Notes: a model not told the origin generated them from the letters alone. Shown: positions 1 through 8,935, numbered from the stretch's first letter. The stretch: 64,000 bases of DNA from Streptomyces violaceoruber (GCF_033406955.1 NZ_CP137734.1:7750001-7814000), one strand, 5' to 3'. Made by a program: numbers and translations.

Positions 1-1192
1 ACCGCCGCGCCTGCGTGGTCGGGTTGAGGACCCGGTGCGGCCGGGTGTCGGTACCGGTGCCCGCGGCCCACTGCCAGTTCAGCTGGTTGTTGGCCACGTC
101 GCCGTCCACGAGCAGCTCCAGGAAGTGCCGGGCGCCGACCCGCCAGTCCACGTACAGCGTCTTGGTGAGGAAACTGGCGACCAGCAGCCGGCCCCGGTTG
201 TGCATCCACCCCTCGTGCCGCAGCTGGCGCATCGCGGCGTCCACGACCGGGTAGCCCGTGCGCCCGTCCCGCCACGCGGCGGCGTCCGCCTCGGCGGCCG
301 CGCCGGTGCGCCAGCGGTCGTGCCGGGTGCGGTAGTCGGCGGCCGACGCGTGCGGGCGGGCGGCCAGCACCTGGTGGTGGAAGTCCCGCCAGGCCAGCTG
401 CCGCACGAACGCCTCGGCTCCGGGGCCGCCCGCACGCCGGGCCCGGTGGACCAGCTCGACGGGGGAGAGGGCACCCAGGTGCAGGTCGGGGGAGAGCCGG
501 GAGGTGGCGTCGCCGGCCAGGTCGTCGTGGTGGTCCGCGTAATCGGCGATGCCGCCGCGCAGCCACGCCGTCAGGCGCTTCCTGGCGTCCCGTTCCCCAC
601 CGGTCGGCAGCCCCGGGGACAGCCCCGTCAGGTCCCCGCGGGCGGGCAGCGGCTCCGAGCCGACGCCGTCCGGGACCCGGACCCTGCGCGGGGCGGCCAG
701 CGGCTCGCGGACGGCTCGCTCGCTCCAGCGCCGGAAGTACGGCGTGAAGACCGCGAAGTGGTCGGAGGAGGCCGGGGTGACGGATCCCGGGGCCAGCACG
801 GTGGTCACGGCGTCGTGCACGTGCAGCCGGCAGCCCCGCGCCGACAGGGCGGACCGCAGGAGCTCCTCGCGCCGGTGCGCGTGCGCGCTGACGTCGGCCG
901 CCAGGTGCACCTCGTCGGCCTCCGCCTCCCCGGCCACCGCGCACACCTCCTCGACCAGGTCGCCGGAGCGGACGACCAGCCGCCCGCCCCGGTCCCGCAG
1001 CCCCGAGTCCAGGTCCCGCAGACAGTCGGCGAGGAGGGCGAGCCGGTTGGGCGCGGCGAATCCGGCCGCGTCCACGGCCCGGTCGCGGACGAACAGCGGC
1101 ACCACGGCATCGGAGCGGTCCAGGGCCGCACGCAGCGGCGGATGGTCGTGCAGCCGCAGATCGCGGGTGAACAGGACGACCGACGTGGCCAT
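1..1192 (-). CDS. phr: Deoxyribodipyrimidine photolyase, 3' end outside window
   Basis: Flavin-dependent DNA repair enzyme of the photolyase/cryptochrome family, expected to split UV-induced pyrimidine dimers using blue light. About 397 residues are present; the family is usually about 450, so the last helices are cut by the window edge. The N terminus reads MATSVVLFTRDLRLHDHP, the standard opening of the alpha/beta antenna domain. The FAD domain follows, with NNQLNWQW and AGTGTDTRPHRVLNP close to the edge, the conserved FAD/DNA-binding signature of class I enzymes. The ATG at 1192 follows a GAGGAG Shine-Dalgarno by 4 nt. The next gene upstream on the same strand lies 466 bp away, so it probably has its own promoter. 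CPD versus 6-4 specificity cannot be told from this reading, although the motif favours CPD class I. Confidence 0.93.
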   Translation of the reverse strand, partial: MATSVVLFTRDLRLHDHPPLRAALDRSDAVVPLFVRDRAVDAAGFAAPNRLALLADCLRDLDSGLRDRGGRLVVRSGDLVEEVCAVAGEAEADEVHLAADVSAHAHRREELLRSALSARGCRLHVHDAVTTVLAPGSVTPASSDHFAVFTPYFRRWSERAVREPLAAPRRVRVPDGVGSEPLPARGDLTGLSPGLPTGGERDARKRLTAWLRGGIADYADHHDDLAGDATSRLSPDLHLGALSPVELVHRARRAGGPGAEAFVRQLAWRDFHHQVLAARPHASAADYRTRHDRWRTGAAAEADAAAWRDGRTGYPVVDAAMRQLRHEGWMHNRGRLLVASFLTKTLYVDWRVGARHFLELLVDGDVANNQLNWQWAAGTGTDTRPHRVLNPTTQARR

Positions 1193-1658
1193 GGCGCTCC
1201 TCGCAGGGGATGTCGGGCGGGCGACGGTACCGGACCGGCGGCCCCCCGGCGCGGGGACGCGCTGACCACCGCCGCGCCCGGTCGGAGCGCCCGCCCCGCC
1301 TGGGCAAGCCGGGCCCGGTTCCCGCTGTCCGGCGTCACCGGAGCCCGTACCCGGCCCCGGTGCGGGTCGGACGGCCCGAAGGCGCAGGCCCACCCGGCTT
1401 GGTGCGGGGCCGTGGGACGGACCGGTCACAGGGGCGGCGGTGCCGGCGATGGGCCGGGGAGCCGCGTGGGCCGGGCTCCCGGCTGTTGGCCCTCGGCCCG
1501 GTGGGGCGTGTCGGGCATCGTCGGACCGGAGAGCGTTCGGTCACCCGGATCGGCTTCAGGGCATGGGGGAGGGCCGGAGAGCCATGGATCACCGGGCGGC
1601 TCGGGGCCGTGGGCACGGGCCCCCGGGCCCCCGGTGCGGGCCGGGGGCCCGGTCGGGC
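1193..1658. other. 466-bp gap without a convincing gene
   Basis: Very GC-rich stretch between the photolyase start and the stop of the SDR gene. ORFs can be drawn through it in several frames, but none has a credible start, ribosome binding site or recognisable protein. The only clear structure is the hairpin at 1616-1651 just beyond the SDR stop. The photolyase promoter must lie here, but I could not pick a clear -10/-35 pair. Confidence 0.5.
1616..1651 (-). terminator. GC-rich hairpin downstream of the SDR gene
   Basis: Inverted repeat with 11-bp arms (CGGGCCCCCGG at 1616-1626 and CCGGGGGCCCG at 1641-1651) and a 14-nt loop that can itself pair. It lies 8 bp beyond the SDR stop codon in its reading direction. 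There is no T-run, as is common for Streptomyces terminators. Confidence 0.55.
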
Positions 1659-3221
1659 TCAGGATCCGGTGGCGTCGGGGCCCGGGCCCGGCGGTTCCGC
1701 TGCGCGGGCGGCTGCGCGGGCGATGTTGCGGGCCATGCCGCCGAAGACCACGGCGTGGAAGGGCGACACGCTCCACCAGTAGGCGTGGCCCGCCAGCCCG
1801 TGCGGATGGAACAGCGCCCGCTGGCGGTACCGCGTCCGCCCGGCGTCGTCGGTCTCGGCGTACATCTCCAGCCAGGCCAGCCCCGGCAGCCGCATCTCGG
1901 CGCGCAGCCGCAGCAGCCGCCCGGGGACGATCTCCTCCACCCGCCAGAAGTCCAGCGAGTCGCCGACCCGCAGTCGCGCGGCGTCCCGGCGTCCCCGGCG
2001 CAGGCCCACCCCGCCCACCAGCCGGTCCAGCCAGCCCCGGACCGCCCAGGCCAGGGGGAAGGAGTACCAGCCGTGGTCGCCGCCGATGCCCTCGACGACC
2101 CGCCACAGCGCGTCCGGCGGCGCGTCGACGCCCAGCGCGCGGTCGTCGGTGTAGAGGCTGCCGCCGGCCCAGTCGGGGTCGGTGGGCAGCGGGTCGCTGG
2201 GCGCCCCCGGTACGGACGCGGACGACCAGCGGGTGGTGACCCGGGCCTCGCGCACCCGTTGCAGGGCCAGCCGCAGCGCGTCGTCGAAGCCGAGGGGGTA
2301 GCCCGGGGGCGGCGGCACGTACCGCACGATGTCGTTCTCGCCGCACACGACCTCGTGCCGCAGCGACTCGGTGAGCGGGCGGGCGATGGCCGCCGGGACC
2401 GGTGTGACCAGCCCGACCCAGTGGCTGGACAGCCCGGGGGACAGCATCGGCACCGGCAGGATCAGCCGTCTGGGCAGCTCGGCGACGCGGGCGTAGCGCT
2501 CCATCATCTCCCGGTAGGTCAGGATGTCCGGGCCGCCGACGTCGAAGGTCCGGGACACCTCCCGAGGCATGGTCGCGCTGCCCACCAGGGCGCGCAGCAC
2601 GTCCCGCACGGCGACCGGCTGGATGCGGGTGTGGACCCAGCTGGGCGTGACCATGACCGGCAGCCGTTCGGTGAGGTAGCGCAGCATCTCGAAGGACGCC
2701 GACCCGGAGCCGATGACGACCGCCGCGCGCAGCACGGTCGTGGGCACGCCGGAGGCCAGCAGGATGCGGCCGACCTCGGCCCGCGAGCGCAGGTGCGGCG
2801 ACAGTTCGCCCTCCGGCACCCCGGCCGGGGTCAGGCCGCCCAGGTAGACGATGCGCCGCACGCCTGCCGCGGCGGCGCGCTCGGCGAAGGTGCGCGCCGC
2901 CCGCCGGTCGGTCGCCTCGAAGTCGTCGCCACTACCCAGCGCGTGCACCAGGTAGTAGGCCACATCGACGCCCTCCATCGCCCGCGCCACCGAGTCGGCG
3001 TCGGTCACGTCGCCCCGCACCACCTCGGCCTTGCCGGCCCACGGATGGTCGCGCAACCTGTCCGGGGAGCGGGCCAGGCACCGCACCCGGTGTCCGGCGT
3101 CGAGCAGTTCGGGCACGAGACGCCCCCCGACGTATCCGGTCGCGCCGGTGACCAGGCAGCGCAGGCCCGCCCCGGCACCCCCGCCGCTCGTGCTGCCGGG
3201 TCCTTCGGCTGTCTGGCTCAT
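1659..3221 (-). CDS. SDR-family NAD(P)-binding protein with C-terminal DUF2867
   Basis: 520-residue two-domain protein. Residues about 20-310 form an atypical (extended) short-chain dehydrogenase fold with the nucleotide-binding motif VTGATGYVGGRL near residue 24. Residues about 330-505 match the DUF2867 domain that often follows such SDRs, including the ending WWSVSPFHAVVFGGMARNI. The substrate is unknown. The ATG at 3221 has a GGAG four bases upstream. In Streptomyces this family is often found near photolyase genes, which fits the downstream neighbour, but a joint role in the light response is inference. It is divergent from the MarR gene at 3326, which makes it a possible MarR target. Confidence 0.85.
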   Translation of the reverse strand: MSQTAEGPGSTSGGGAGAGLRCLVTGATGYVGGRLVPELLDAGHRVRCLARSPDRLRDHPWAGKAEVVRGDVTDADSVARAMEGVDVAYYLVHALGSGDDFEATDRRAARTFAERAAAAGVRRIVYLGGLTPAGVPEGELSPHLRSRAEVGRILLASGVPTTVLRAAVVIGSGSASFEMLRYLTERLPVMVTPSWVHTRIQPVAVRDVLRALVGSATMPREVSRTFDVGGPDILTYREMMERYARVAELPRRLILPVPMLSPGLSSHWVGLVTPVPAAIARPLTESLRHEVVCGENDIVRYVPPPPGYPLGFDDALRLALQRVREARVTTRWSSASVPGAPSDPLPTDPDWAGGSLYTDDRALGVDAPPDALWRVVEGIGGDHGWYSFPLAWAVRGWLDRLVGGVGLRRGRRDAARLRVGDSLDFWRVEEIVPGRLLRLRAEMRLPGLAWLEMYAETDDAGRTRYRQRALFHPHGLAGHAYWWSVSPFHAVVFGGMARNIARAAARAAEPPGPGPDATGS

Positions 3222-3325
3222 GGGGCTCCGTCGCTCGCGGGACAGTCGTCACCGTGACCCCTTCCCCCGAACGGGACGGGGCTGACGCGTCCGGGCCAAG
3301 GTCGACCCTTCTATACGCTGATCAC

Positions 3326-3832
3326 GTGGCGACAGCGAACCAGCGCGGACAGCACGCGCACGAGCGGGGGGCCGGATCCGGCCCCGAGGCGAGCGACCTG
3401 CACGTCCTCGCCGTCCAGCTGCGGCGGATGAACGGCGAGATCAACCGCGTCGTGCACGGTTTCGCCGGTGCCCACACGCTGCACGCCACCGACATCCAGG
3501 CCCTCGCGGCGATCCTGGACGCGCCCGAACCCATGACGCCCGGACGGCTGCGTCGGCACCTGGGGCTGACCTCGGGCGCGGTGACGGCGTGCGTGGACCG
3601 GCTGGAGCGCGCCGGACACGTGCGCCGGGTCCGGGAGAGCGCCGACCGCCGGGTCGTCCACCTGCACTACGTGCCCGAGGCCCGTGAGGCGGCCCGCCGG
3701 TACTTCCGTCCGCTGGCCGACGCCGCCGTCGCCGCCCGCGCACACTTCGACGACGGCGAACTGGCCGTCGTGGCCCGCTTCCTGGCGGCGTTGAACGAGG
3801 AGCTGAGCCACGTGGCGTCGGACGACCGCTGA
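3326..3832 (+). CDS. MarR-family transcriptional regulator
   Basis: 168-residue winged-helix regulator. The wHTH spans about residues 55-110: MTPGRLRRHLGLTSGAVTACV is helix-turn-helix-like and is followed by a basic wing (RESADRRVVHLHYV). I prefer the GTG at 3326 because TACGCT at 3314-3319 would place transcription initiation at or next to that codon (leaderless). An in-frame GTG at 3254 would add 24 residues but would lie upstream of the box. The MMPL transporter gene starts 143 bp downstream on the same strand, and the SDR gene is divergent. MarR proteins commonly repress linked exporters, so the probable role is ligand-responsive control of the MMPL pump and possibly the SDR. The inducer is unknown. 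Confidence 0.88.
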   Translation: MATANQRGQHAHERGAGSGPEASDLHVLAVQLRRMNGEINRVVHGFAGAHTLHATDIQALAAILDAPEPMTPGRLRRHLGLTSGAVTACVDRLERAGHVRRVRESADRRVVHLHYVPEAREAARRYFRPLADAAVAARAHFDDGELAVVARFLAALNEELSHVASDDR

Positions 3833-3836
3833 GCCG

Positions 3837-3860
3837 GCCGCCGCATCCGTGGACGGCGGC
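3837..3860 (+). terminator. Hairpin after the MarR gene
   Basis: Seven-bp arms GCCGCCG (3837-3843) and CGGCGGC (3854-3860) with a 10-nt loop, starting 4 bp after the MarR stop codon. It probably ends or attenuates the marR transcript before the MMPL promoter. Confidence 0.45.
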
Positions 3861-3900
3861 GTGTCGAGACGTCCGGCGCTCCGACGGCACCCCAAAATAA

Positions 3901-3929
3901 CTCGATGATTGAGATTGTTTATGATCGAG
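3901..3929 (+). promoter_or_regulatory. AT-rich promoter with possible MarR operator before the MMPL gene
   Basis: A conspicuously AT-rich block. CTCGAT (3901-3906) and ATCGAG (3924-3929) form inverted arms around an AT-rich core. TATGAT at 3920-3925 is a very good -10 box, giving a leader of roughly 45 nt. No strong -35 is visible. The operator role for the linked MarR protein is inferred from position and symmetry. Confidence 0.5.
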
Positions 3930-3975
3930 CTGCATTTGGTGCCAGCGCCCCCCGAGATTTGGAGACCCGACACCG

Positions 3976-6093
3976 ATGTCCACCCCCTCGCGACCGTCCC
4001 GAAGCCCCCGACGCGCCCGATGGCTCGTCCCGGTGCTCCTCCTCCTGGTCTGGCTCGTCGTCGGCGGAGCGCTCGGCCCCTACGCCGGCAAGCTCGGCGA
4101 GGTCGCCACCAACGACCAGGCCTCCTTCCTGCCCCGTAGCGCGGAGTCCACGCGGGTCGTCGACGCGCAGCAGGCCTTCCAGCAGGACGAGACGCTCCCC
4201 GTGATCGTCGTCTGGACCGCCGACGGCGACGGCGACGCCGCGGTCACCGCGCACCAGCAGGCCGCCACCCGCTCGGTCGCGGGCCTCGAAGGCGACCCGG
4301 GAATCGTCGGACCCGCGAGCCCCGCGCTGCCCTCGGACGACGGCCGGGCGCTCCAGGCCGTCGTCCAGGTCGAGCCGGACCTCGGCGAACGGCTCCCGGA
4401 CGTGCTGGCGGACATCGGTGACGCCGCCGGGCAGGTCCCCGGCACCCGGGCGCAGCTCGCCGGGCCCGCGGCCTCCCAGGCCGACCTCTCCGACGCCTTC
4501 GCGGGCATCGACGGACTGCTGCTCGCCGTCGCGCTGATCACGGTCCTGGTGATCCTGCTGCTCGTCTACCGCAGCGTGCTGCTGCCGCTGGTCATCATCC
4601 TGAGCGCGGTCTTCGCGCTGGCCCTGTCCTGCGCCATCGTCTACGCCCTGGCCGACCGCGACGTCGTACGCGTCGACGGACAGGTCCAGGGCATCCTCTC
4701 CATCCTGGTCATCGGCGCCGCCACCGACTACGCGCTGCTGCTCACCGCCCGCTTCCGCGAGGAGCTCGCCCGCCATCCGGACCGCTTCGGCGCCGTGCGC
4801 GCCGCGCTGCGCGACTCCTGGGGCGCCGTCGTCGCCAGTGCGGCCACCGTCGCGCTCGGCCTGCTGGCCCTGCTGCTCAGCGACCTGACCAACAACCGCG
4901 CGCTCGGGCCCGTCGGTGCCATCGGCATCGTCTGCTCGGTGCTGAGCACGCTCACCTTCCTGCCCGCCGTCCTGGTCCTGCTCGGCCGGGCCGCCTACTG
5001 GCCCGCCAAGCCGGTGCGGACCGGCGACCCGGAGGCCGGACACCGGCTGTGGCACCGTGTCGCCGCGCTCGTGGACCGCGCTCCGCGCCGCATCTGGGCC
5101 CTCTCGCTGGCCGCGCTGCTCGCCTGCGCCGCCTTCGCGCCGACCCTCAGCTCCAAGGGCGTCCCGCTCGACGAGATCTTCGTGAACGACACGCCCTCGG
5201 TCGCCGCCCAGCAGACCCTCGCCGAGCACTTCCCCGGCGGTTCCGGCAACCCCGCCGTCGTCATCGCCGAGGCCGACCGCCTCGACCCGGTCCTCCGGGC
5301 CGCCCGCGACACCCGCGGCGTCGCCTCGGCCGCCCCGGTGACCGACTCCGGCCGCCCCGGCGCCGGTACGCCCCTGGTGGTCGACGGACGCGTACGCATC
5401 GACGCGACGCTCGAAGCGCCCGCCGACAGCGACGCCGCCAAGAGCACGGTGGTCCGGCTGCGCGCCGCCGTCCACGAGGTCTCCGGGGCGGACGCCCTCG
5501 TCGGCGGCTACACCGCCCAGCAGTACGACACCCAGGAGACCGCGGCCGAGGACCGCACCCTCATCGTGCCGGTGGTCCTCGCCATCATCCTGGTCATCCT
5601 GATCCTGCTGCTGCGCTCCCTGCTGATGCCCGTCCTGCTGGTGGCGACGGTGGCGCTGAACTTCCTGGCCACCCTGGGCGTCTCGGCGCTCGTCTTCACC
5701 CATGTGTTCGGCTTCAGCGGCACGGACGCCTCGGTCCCGCTGTACGGCTTCGTCTTCCTGGTCGCGCTCGGCGTGGACTACAACATCTTCCTCATGTCCC
5801 GGGTGCGGGAGGAAGCGCTGCGCCACGGCGTGCGCGAGGGCATCCTGCGCGGGCTCACCGCCACCGGCGGCGTGATCACCTCGGCGGGGGTCGTCCTCGC
5901 CGCGACCTTCGCGGCACTCGGGGTGATCCCGCTGGCCTTCCTGCTGCAGATCGCCTTCATCGTGGCCTTCGGCGTCCTGCTGGACACGCTGGTGGTGCGC
6001 TCCCTGCTGGTCCCGGCGCTCGCCCGCGACATCGGCGCCGTCGCCTGGTGGCCCGGACGGCTCGGACACCGGACCCGGGCGGGACGGGACTGA
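3976..6093 (+). CDS. MMPL-family RND-like membrane transporter
   Basis: 705-residue polytopic protein of the MMPL family (mycobacterial large membrane protein, RND superfamily), expected to export a lipid or small hydrophobic molecule using the proton gradient. It has the duplicated RND layout. TM1 is at about residues 16-36; an extracytoplasmic loop follows, then a TM bundle at about 175-345 containing GAATDYALLL. A second loop precedes a second bundle from about residue 525 containing GVDYNIFLMSR. The Asp-Tyr pairs are the conserved proton-relay signature. The ATG at 3976 has only a weak purine stretch upstream. The linked MarR gene suggests an inducible efflux pump; the substrate cannot be told. 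Confidence 0.92.
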   Translation: MSTPSRPSRSPRRARWLVPVLLLLVWLVVGGALGPYAGKLGEVATNDQASFLPRSAESTRVVDAQQAFQQDETLPVIVVWTADGDGDAAVTAHQQAATRSVAGLEGDPGIVGPASPALPSDDGRALQAVVQVEPDLGERLPDVLADIGDAAGQVPGTRAQLAGPAASQADLSDAFAGIDGLLLAVALITVLVILLLVYRSVLLPLVIILSAVFALALSCAIVYALADRDVVRVDGQVQGILSILVIGAATDYALLLTARFREELARHPDRFGAVRAALRDSWGAVVASAATVALGLLALLLSDLTNNRALGPVGAIGIVCSVLSTLTFLPAVLVLLGRAAYWPAKPVRTGDPEAGHRLWHRVAALVDRAPRRIWALSLAALLACAAFAPTLSSKGVPLDEIFVNDTPSVAAQQTLAEHFPGGSGNPAVVIAEADRLDPVLRAARDTRGVASAAPVTDSGRPGAGTPLVVDGRVRIDATLEAPADSDAAKSTVVRLRAAVHEVSGADALVGGYTAQQYDTQETAAEDRTLIVPVVLAIILVILILLLRSLLMPVLLVATVALNFLATLGVSALVFTHVFGFSGTDASVPLYGFVFLVALGVDYNIFLMSRVREEALRHGVREGILRGLTATGGVITSAGVVLAATFAALGVIPLAFLLQIAFIVAFGVLLDTLVVRSLLVPALARDIGAVAWWPGRLGHRTRAGRD

Positions 6094-6111
6094 GCCGCCC
6101 CGCCCGGGCCG

Positions 6112-6537
6112 TCACGCCTGCGGACGCCGCTCCGACGGGCGGACGGTGCCGAGGAAGCGCCGTACGTCGATCTCGATGACGACCCGCTCCGGGTTCGCCC
6201 GGGGCTGCCGGTAGCGGGCCGCGTAGCGGGTCTCCGCGTCGCGGACCGCCCCGGTGTCGTCGCGCACACGGGCCACGCCCTCCAGCGTGGACCAGCGCCG
6301 GCCGTCCACCTGGCCCACGGCGACGACCGCCCCGGCGGCCCGCCGCACGTTGCGCGCCTTCGCGGTGTCCCGGCTCGTGATCACCCGCGCCGTGCGGGTG
6401 GCGTGGTCGTACGTCACCCCGACCGGGACCAGGTGCGGCGTGCCGTCGGCCCGCCGCGTCGACAGGAAGCACACCCGGCGCTCCTGCCAGAACCGGACGA
6501 ACTCGTCGTCCGCGTCGTGCTGTTCCCCGGTGTCCAT
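6112..6537 (-). CDS. PPOX-fold (Rv1155-like) F420-dependent oxidoreductase
   Basis: 141-residue single-domain protein of the pyridoxamine 5'-phosphate oxidase-like split-barrel family. Features typical of the Rv1155-like F420-binding group are an N-terminal helix, FLSTRRADGTPHLVPVGV as the first barrel strand, and ITSRDTAKARNV in the cofactor-binding region. Likely reaction: F420-dependent reduction of an unknown substrate. The start at 6537 is chosen because GAGGAGAG lies directly upstream. Longer in-frame extensions run through a 26-bp tandem repeat and look non-coding. It is convergent with the MMPL gene, separated by only 18 bp. Confidence 0.85.
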   Translation of the reverse strand: MDTGEQHDADDEFVRFWQERRVCFLSTRRADGTPHLVPVGVTYDHATRTARVITSRDTAKARNVRRAAGAVVAVGQVDGRRWSTLEGVARVRDDTGAVRDAETRYAARYRQPRANPERVVIEIDVRRFLGTVRPSERRPQA

Positions 6538-6642
6538 CCGCTCTCCTCGGCCGTGCCACGTGTGTCCCGTGTGCACCAGCATCGCCCGGCGGGCCGCCCC
6601 GCCGCTCGGCGGGGTGCGTGCGGCGGGGCGGCCTGCCGGTTC

Positions 6643-6694
6643 GCCGACCCGCAGGTTCTCCGGCGCGCGCCGACCCGCAGGTTCTCCGGCGCGC
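6643..6694. repeat. Exact 26-bp tandem duplication
   Basis: Two identical adjacent 26-bp units, 6643-6668 and 6669-6694, each beginning GCCGACCCGCAGG and ending GGCGCGC. They lie in the upstream region of the PPOX gene. The unit boundary contains the GGCGCGC/GCC alternation, which could favour slippage. Confidence 0.85.
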
Positions 6695-6706
6695 CGGAGA
6701 GCGGCG

Positions 6707-6925
6707 TCAGGCGGCGTCGCGGTCGGACGCCCGGCCCGCGCCGGTCCTGCGGTCCGCGCCGCTCCCGCCGCCCGGGAGCAGACGCAGATGCCGGCGCCGG
6801 GCGTGCCGGGGCGGGTCCGGATCACCGAACAGCCGGTCCTCCAGATACGTCATGGTGAACAACAGCAGACCCAGTGTGGGCAGCAGCAGGACGGCAACGG
6901 TGACCACGCCCGGGACCCCTTCCAC
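6707..6925 (-). CDS. Small single-pass membrane protein, unknown function
   Basis: 72 residues from a GTG at 6925. Residues 3-27 (VPGVVTVAVLLLPTLGLLL...) form one clear hydrophobic segment, followed by EDRLFGDPD and a basic, Arg/Gly-rich C-terminal tail, so the tail is probably cytoplasmic. The GTG has no good Shine-Dalgarno, so start and reality are moderately uncertain. Codon third positions are GC-rich as expected for a coding sequence. It is divergent from the MscS gene with a 124-bp shared promoter region. No family is recognised. Confidence 0.5.
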   Translation of the reverse strand: MEGVPGVVTVAVLLLPTLGLLLFTMTYLEDRLFGDPDPPRHARRRHLRLLPGGGSGADRRTGAGRASDRDAA

Positions 6926-7049
6926 CGAGGGACGACGCCGGGCGGGTGCCCCGACGGGCGCCGGTGAAAGCCGTCATGTTCGCGCGGCGGTTGGGTAGGC
7001 GGCTCCGACGACGGACAAGACGCCCCCGAGGAACGGAGCAGCCGAGCCG

Positions 7050-8051
7050 ATGTCGCACACCTCCCCGCCCGCCGAACCGGCCACGAACCCGCAACTGGCG
7101 GGCTCGTGGTCGGACTGGGTCGGCGAGCACACCACGGCACTGATCGGGATACCGCTGCGCATCGCGCTCATCGTCGTGATTCTGCTCGTGCTGCGCGCGG
7201 TGGCCAAGCGGGCCATCACCCGGGTCGTCCAGCGGGTCCTGGAACCGTCGGCGGGCGAGAGCGAACGCAGCCGCCCCCGCAGGCCGTCCCGCGGCGCCGC
7301 CGTCCTGCACCGCGACCGGTCCCGGGCGAGGCAACGCCGGGAACAGCGGGCCCGCACCATCGGCTCGGTGCTCAGCAGCGCCGTCACCATCGTGCTGTTC
7401 ATGGTCGGCGTGGCCATGGTGCTCGACCAGGTCGGCATCGCCCTCGGCCCGCTGCTGGCCAGCGCCGGAGTGGTCGGCCTGGCCATCGGTTTCGGCGCCC
7501 AGAGCCTGGTCGCGGACTACCTGTCCGGGCTGCTCATCATGGTCGAGGACCAGTACGGCGTGGGCGACTCGGTCGACCTCGGCGAGGCCGTCGGCGAGGT
7601 GGAGCACGTCGGCCTGCGCCTCACCCACGTCCGCGACCTCAACGGCGGCCTGTGGCACATCCGCAACGGCGAGATCCTGCGCGTCCGCAACGACAGCCAG
7701 GAGTGGGCCCGCGCCGTCCTGGACGTCGCCGTGTCCCACGACGCGAACCTCGACACCGTCTACCGCGTCCTGGAGGACACCGGCCGCGCGCTGCGCGAGG
7801 AGCCGGACTTCGCGGACGTCCTGCTGGAGGACCCGGCGGTGTGGGGCGTGCAGTCCCTGGACGCCGACGGCATGCTGGTGCGCCTCGCCGTCAAGACGGT
7901 GCCGCTCCAGCAGTGGGGCGTCACCCGCGAACTGCGCCGCCGGGTCAAGGAGGCGCTCGACGACGCGGGCGTCGAGATCCCCTTCCCGCGGCATGCGGTG
8001 TGGGTGCGCACCGACGCCGCCGAGGGCGGGCGGGAGGCGCTCACGGGCTGA
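7050..8051 (+). CDS. MscS-family mechanosensitive ion channel
   Basis: 333-residue small-conductance mechanosensitive channel protein, which opens on membrane tension to release solutes during hypo-osmotic shock. TM1 is at about 31-52 and TM2 at about 105-128. The pore-lining TM3 holds GVVGLAIGFGAQSLVADYL, with the conserved Gly/Ala packing pattern and the AQS turn. The beta domain and C-terminal alpha/beta domain run to about residue 320. A long Arg-rich cytoplasmic loop between TM1 and TM2 (about 70-102) is typical of actinobacterial members. Start ATG at 7050. It is transcribed alone. Confidence 0.93.
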   Translation: MSHTSPPAEPATNPQLAGSWSDWVGEHTTALIGIPLRIALIVVILLVLRAVAKRAITRVVQRVLEPSAGESERSRPRRPSRGAAVLHRDRSRARQRREQRARTIGSVLSSAVTIVLFMVGVAMVLDQVGIALGPLLASAGVVGLAIGFGAQSLVADYLSGLLIMVEDQYGVGDSVDLGEAVGEVEHVGLRLTHVRDLNGGLWHIRNGEILRVRNDSQEWARAVLDVAVSHDANLDTVYRVLEDTGRALREEPDFADVLLEDPAVWGVQSLDADGMLVRLAVKTVPLQQWGVTRELRRRVKEALDDAGVEIPFPRHAVWVRTDAAEGGREALTG

Positions 8052-8074
8052 CGGGGACGCCCGTGGGCGCCGGA

Positions 8075-8091
8075 TTTGCCGATCCGGCAAA
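8075..8091. promoter_or_regulatory. TTTGCC/GGCAAA inverted repeat before the methyltransferase
   Basis: TTTGCC (8075-8080) and GGCAAA (8086-8091) with a 5-nt spacer, overlapping a second inverted pair CCGGAT/ATCCGG. It lies in the only AT-richer spot between mscS and the methyltransferase start at 8191. The symmetry suggests a repressor or activator site; no regulator gene is adjacent. Confidence 0.4.
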
Positions 8092-8190
8092 CATCTTTGG
8101 CGCCTCCTGACCGGCCGGGGCAGCCTGCACACGGGACGCGCGTTCTCGCGCCCCGCCGAGCAGACGACCGCGCCCGCCCCAGGAGGCACC

Positions 8191-8841
8191 ATGACCGACA
8201 TCCCCGCGCCGGCTCCCGCCGCGGAGTTCTGGGAAGCCCGCTACCGCGACACCGGCCGCGTGTGGAGCGGCCGCCCCAACGAGTTGCTGGTCCAGGAGGC
8301 GGGTGGACTCGCCCCCGGCACCGCGCTCGACCTCGGCTGCGGCGAGGGGGCGGACGCCGTGTGGCTGGCCTCGCGCGGCTGGCGGGTCACCGGCGTGGAC
8401 ATCTCCGCCACCGCACTCGAACGCGCCGCCGGGCACGCCGACGGGGCCGGGGTGGGCGACCGCGTGCTCTGGGAGCGCCACGAGCTGGGACCCTCCTTCC
8501 CCGAGGGCTCCTTCGACCTGGTGAGCGCCCACTACCTGCAATCCCCGGTCGCGCTCGACCAGCAGGCGGTGCTGCGCGCCGCCGCACGGGCCGTGGCGCC
8601 GGGCGGCGCCCTGCTGGTCGTCATGCACGCCGGCTGGCCCTCCTGGCAGACCGAACCGCCCTTCGACGCCGCCTTCCCCACCCTGGACGGCGTCCTTGCC
8701 GAACTCGCCCTGCCCGAGGGGGAGTGGAGTGTCGAGACCCGGCGGACCGCCCGTCGGCCGAGCGTCGCGCCCGACGGCACCGAAGGCTTCCGTGAGGACC
8801 ACGTGTGGCGGCTGAAGCGCGCGGTTTCGTTGAATGAGTGA
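8191..8841 (+). CDS. Class I SAM-dependent methyltransferase
   Basis: 216-residue soluble methyltransferase. Motif I reads ALDLGCGEGADAVWLA (about residues 46-61), the glycine-rich SAM-binding loop, followed by VTGVDISATALERA with the acidic ribose-binding Asp. PEGSFDLVSAHYLQ corresponds to motif IV. The N terminus (FWEARYRDTGRVWSGRPN) is typical of the UbiE/thiopurine-methyltransferase-like group that acts on small molecules or tellurite. Start ATG at 8191 with AGGAGG at 8181-8186. Longer frames begin inside mscS and lack a ribosome binding site. Substrate unknown. Confidence 0.88.
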   Translation: MTDIPAPAPAAEFWEARYRDTGRVWSGRPNELLVQEAGGLAPGTALDLGCGEGADAVWLASRGWRVTGVDISATALERAAGHADGAGVGDRVLWERHELGPSFPEGSFDLVSAHYLQSPVALDQQAVLRAAARAVAPGGALLVVMHAGWPSWQTEPPFDAAFPTLDGVLAELALPEGEWSVETRRTARRPSVAPDGTEGFREDHVWRLKRAVSLNE

Positions 8842-8935
8842 CCTCCTGAGAATTTTGTGAAGAGAGGCATGTTCTGGGACTTATCGGACACCCTTGGATG
8901 TGAAGGCCATTTGGCTACCAGAGGGAGATGGTGAA

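Noticed and set aside
1335..1616. Short ORF in the gap before the photolyase gene
   Set aside because: Pro/Arg-rich translation, no ribosome binding site and overlapping the noncoding hairpin region.
35..2239. Long rightward ORF across the photolyase and SDR genes
   Set aside because: Low-complexity Arg/Pro/Gly/Val translation without any recognisable domain; it is the antisense shadow of two clear leftward genes.
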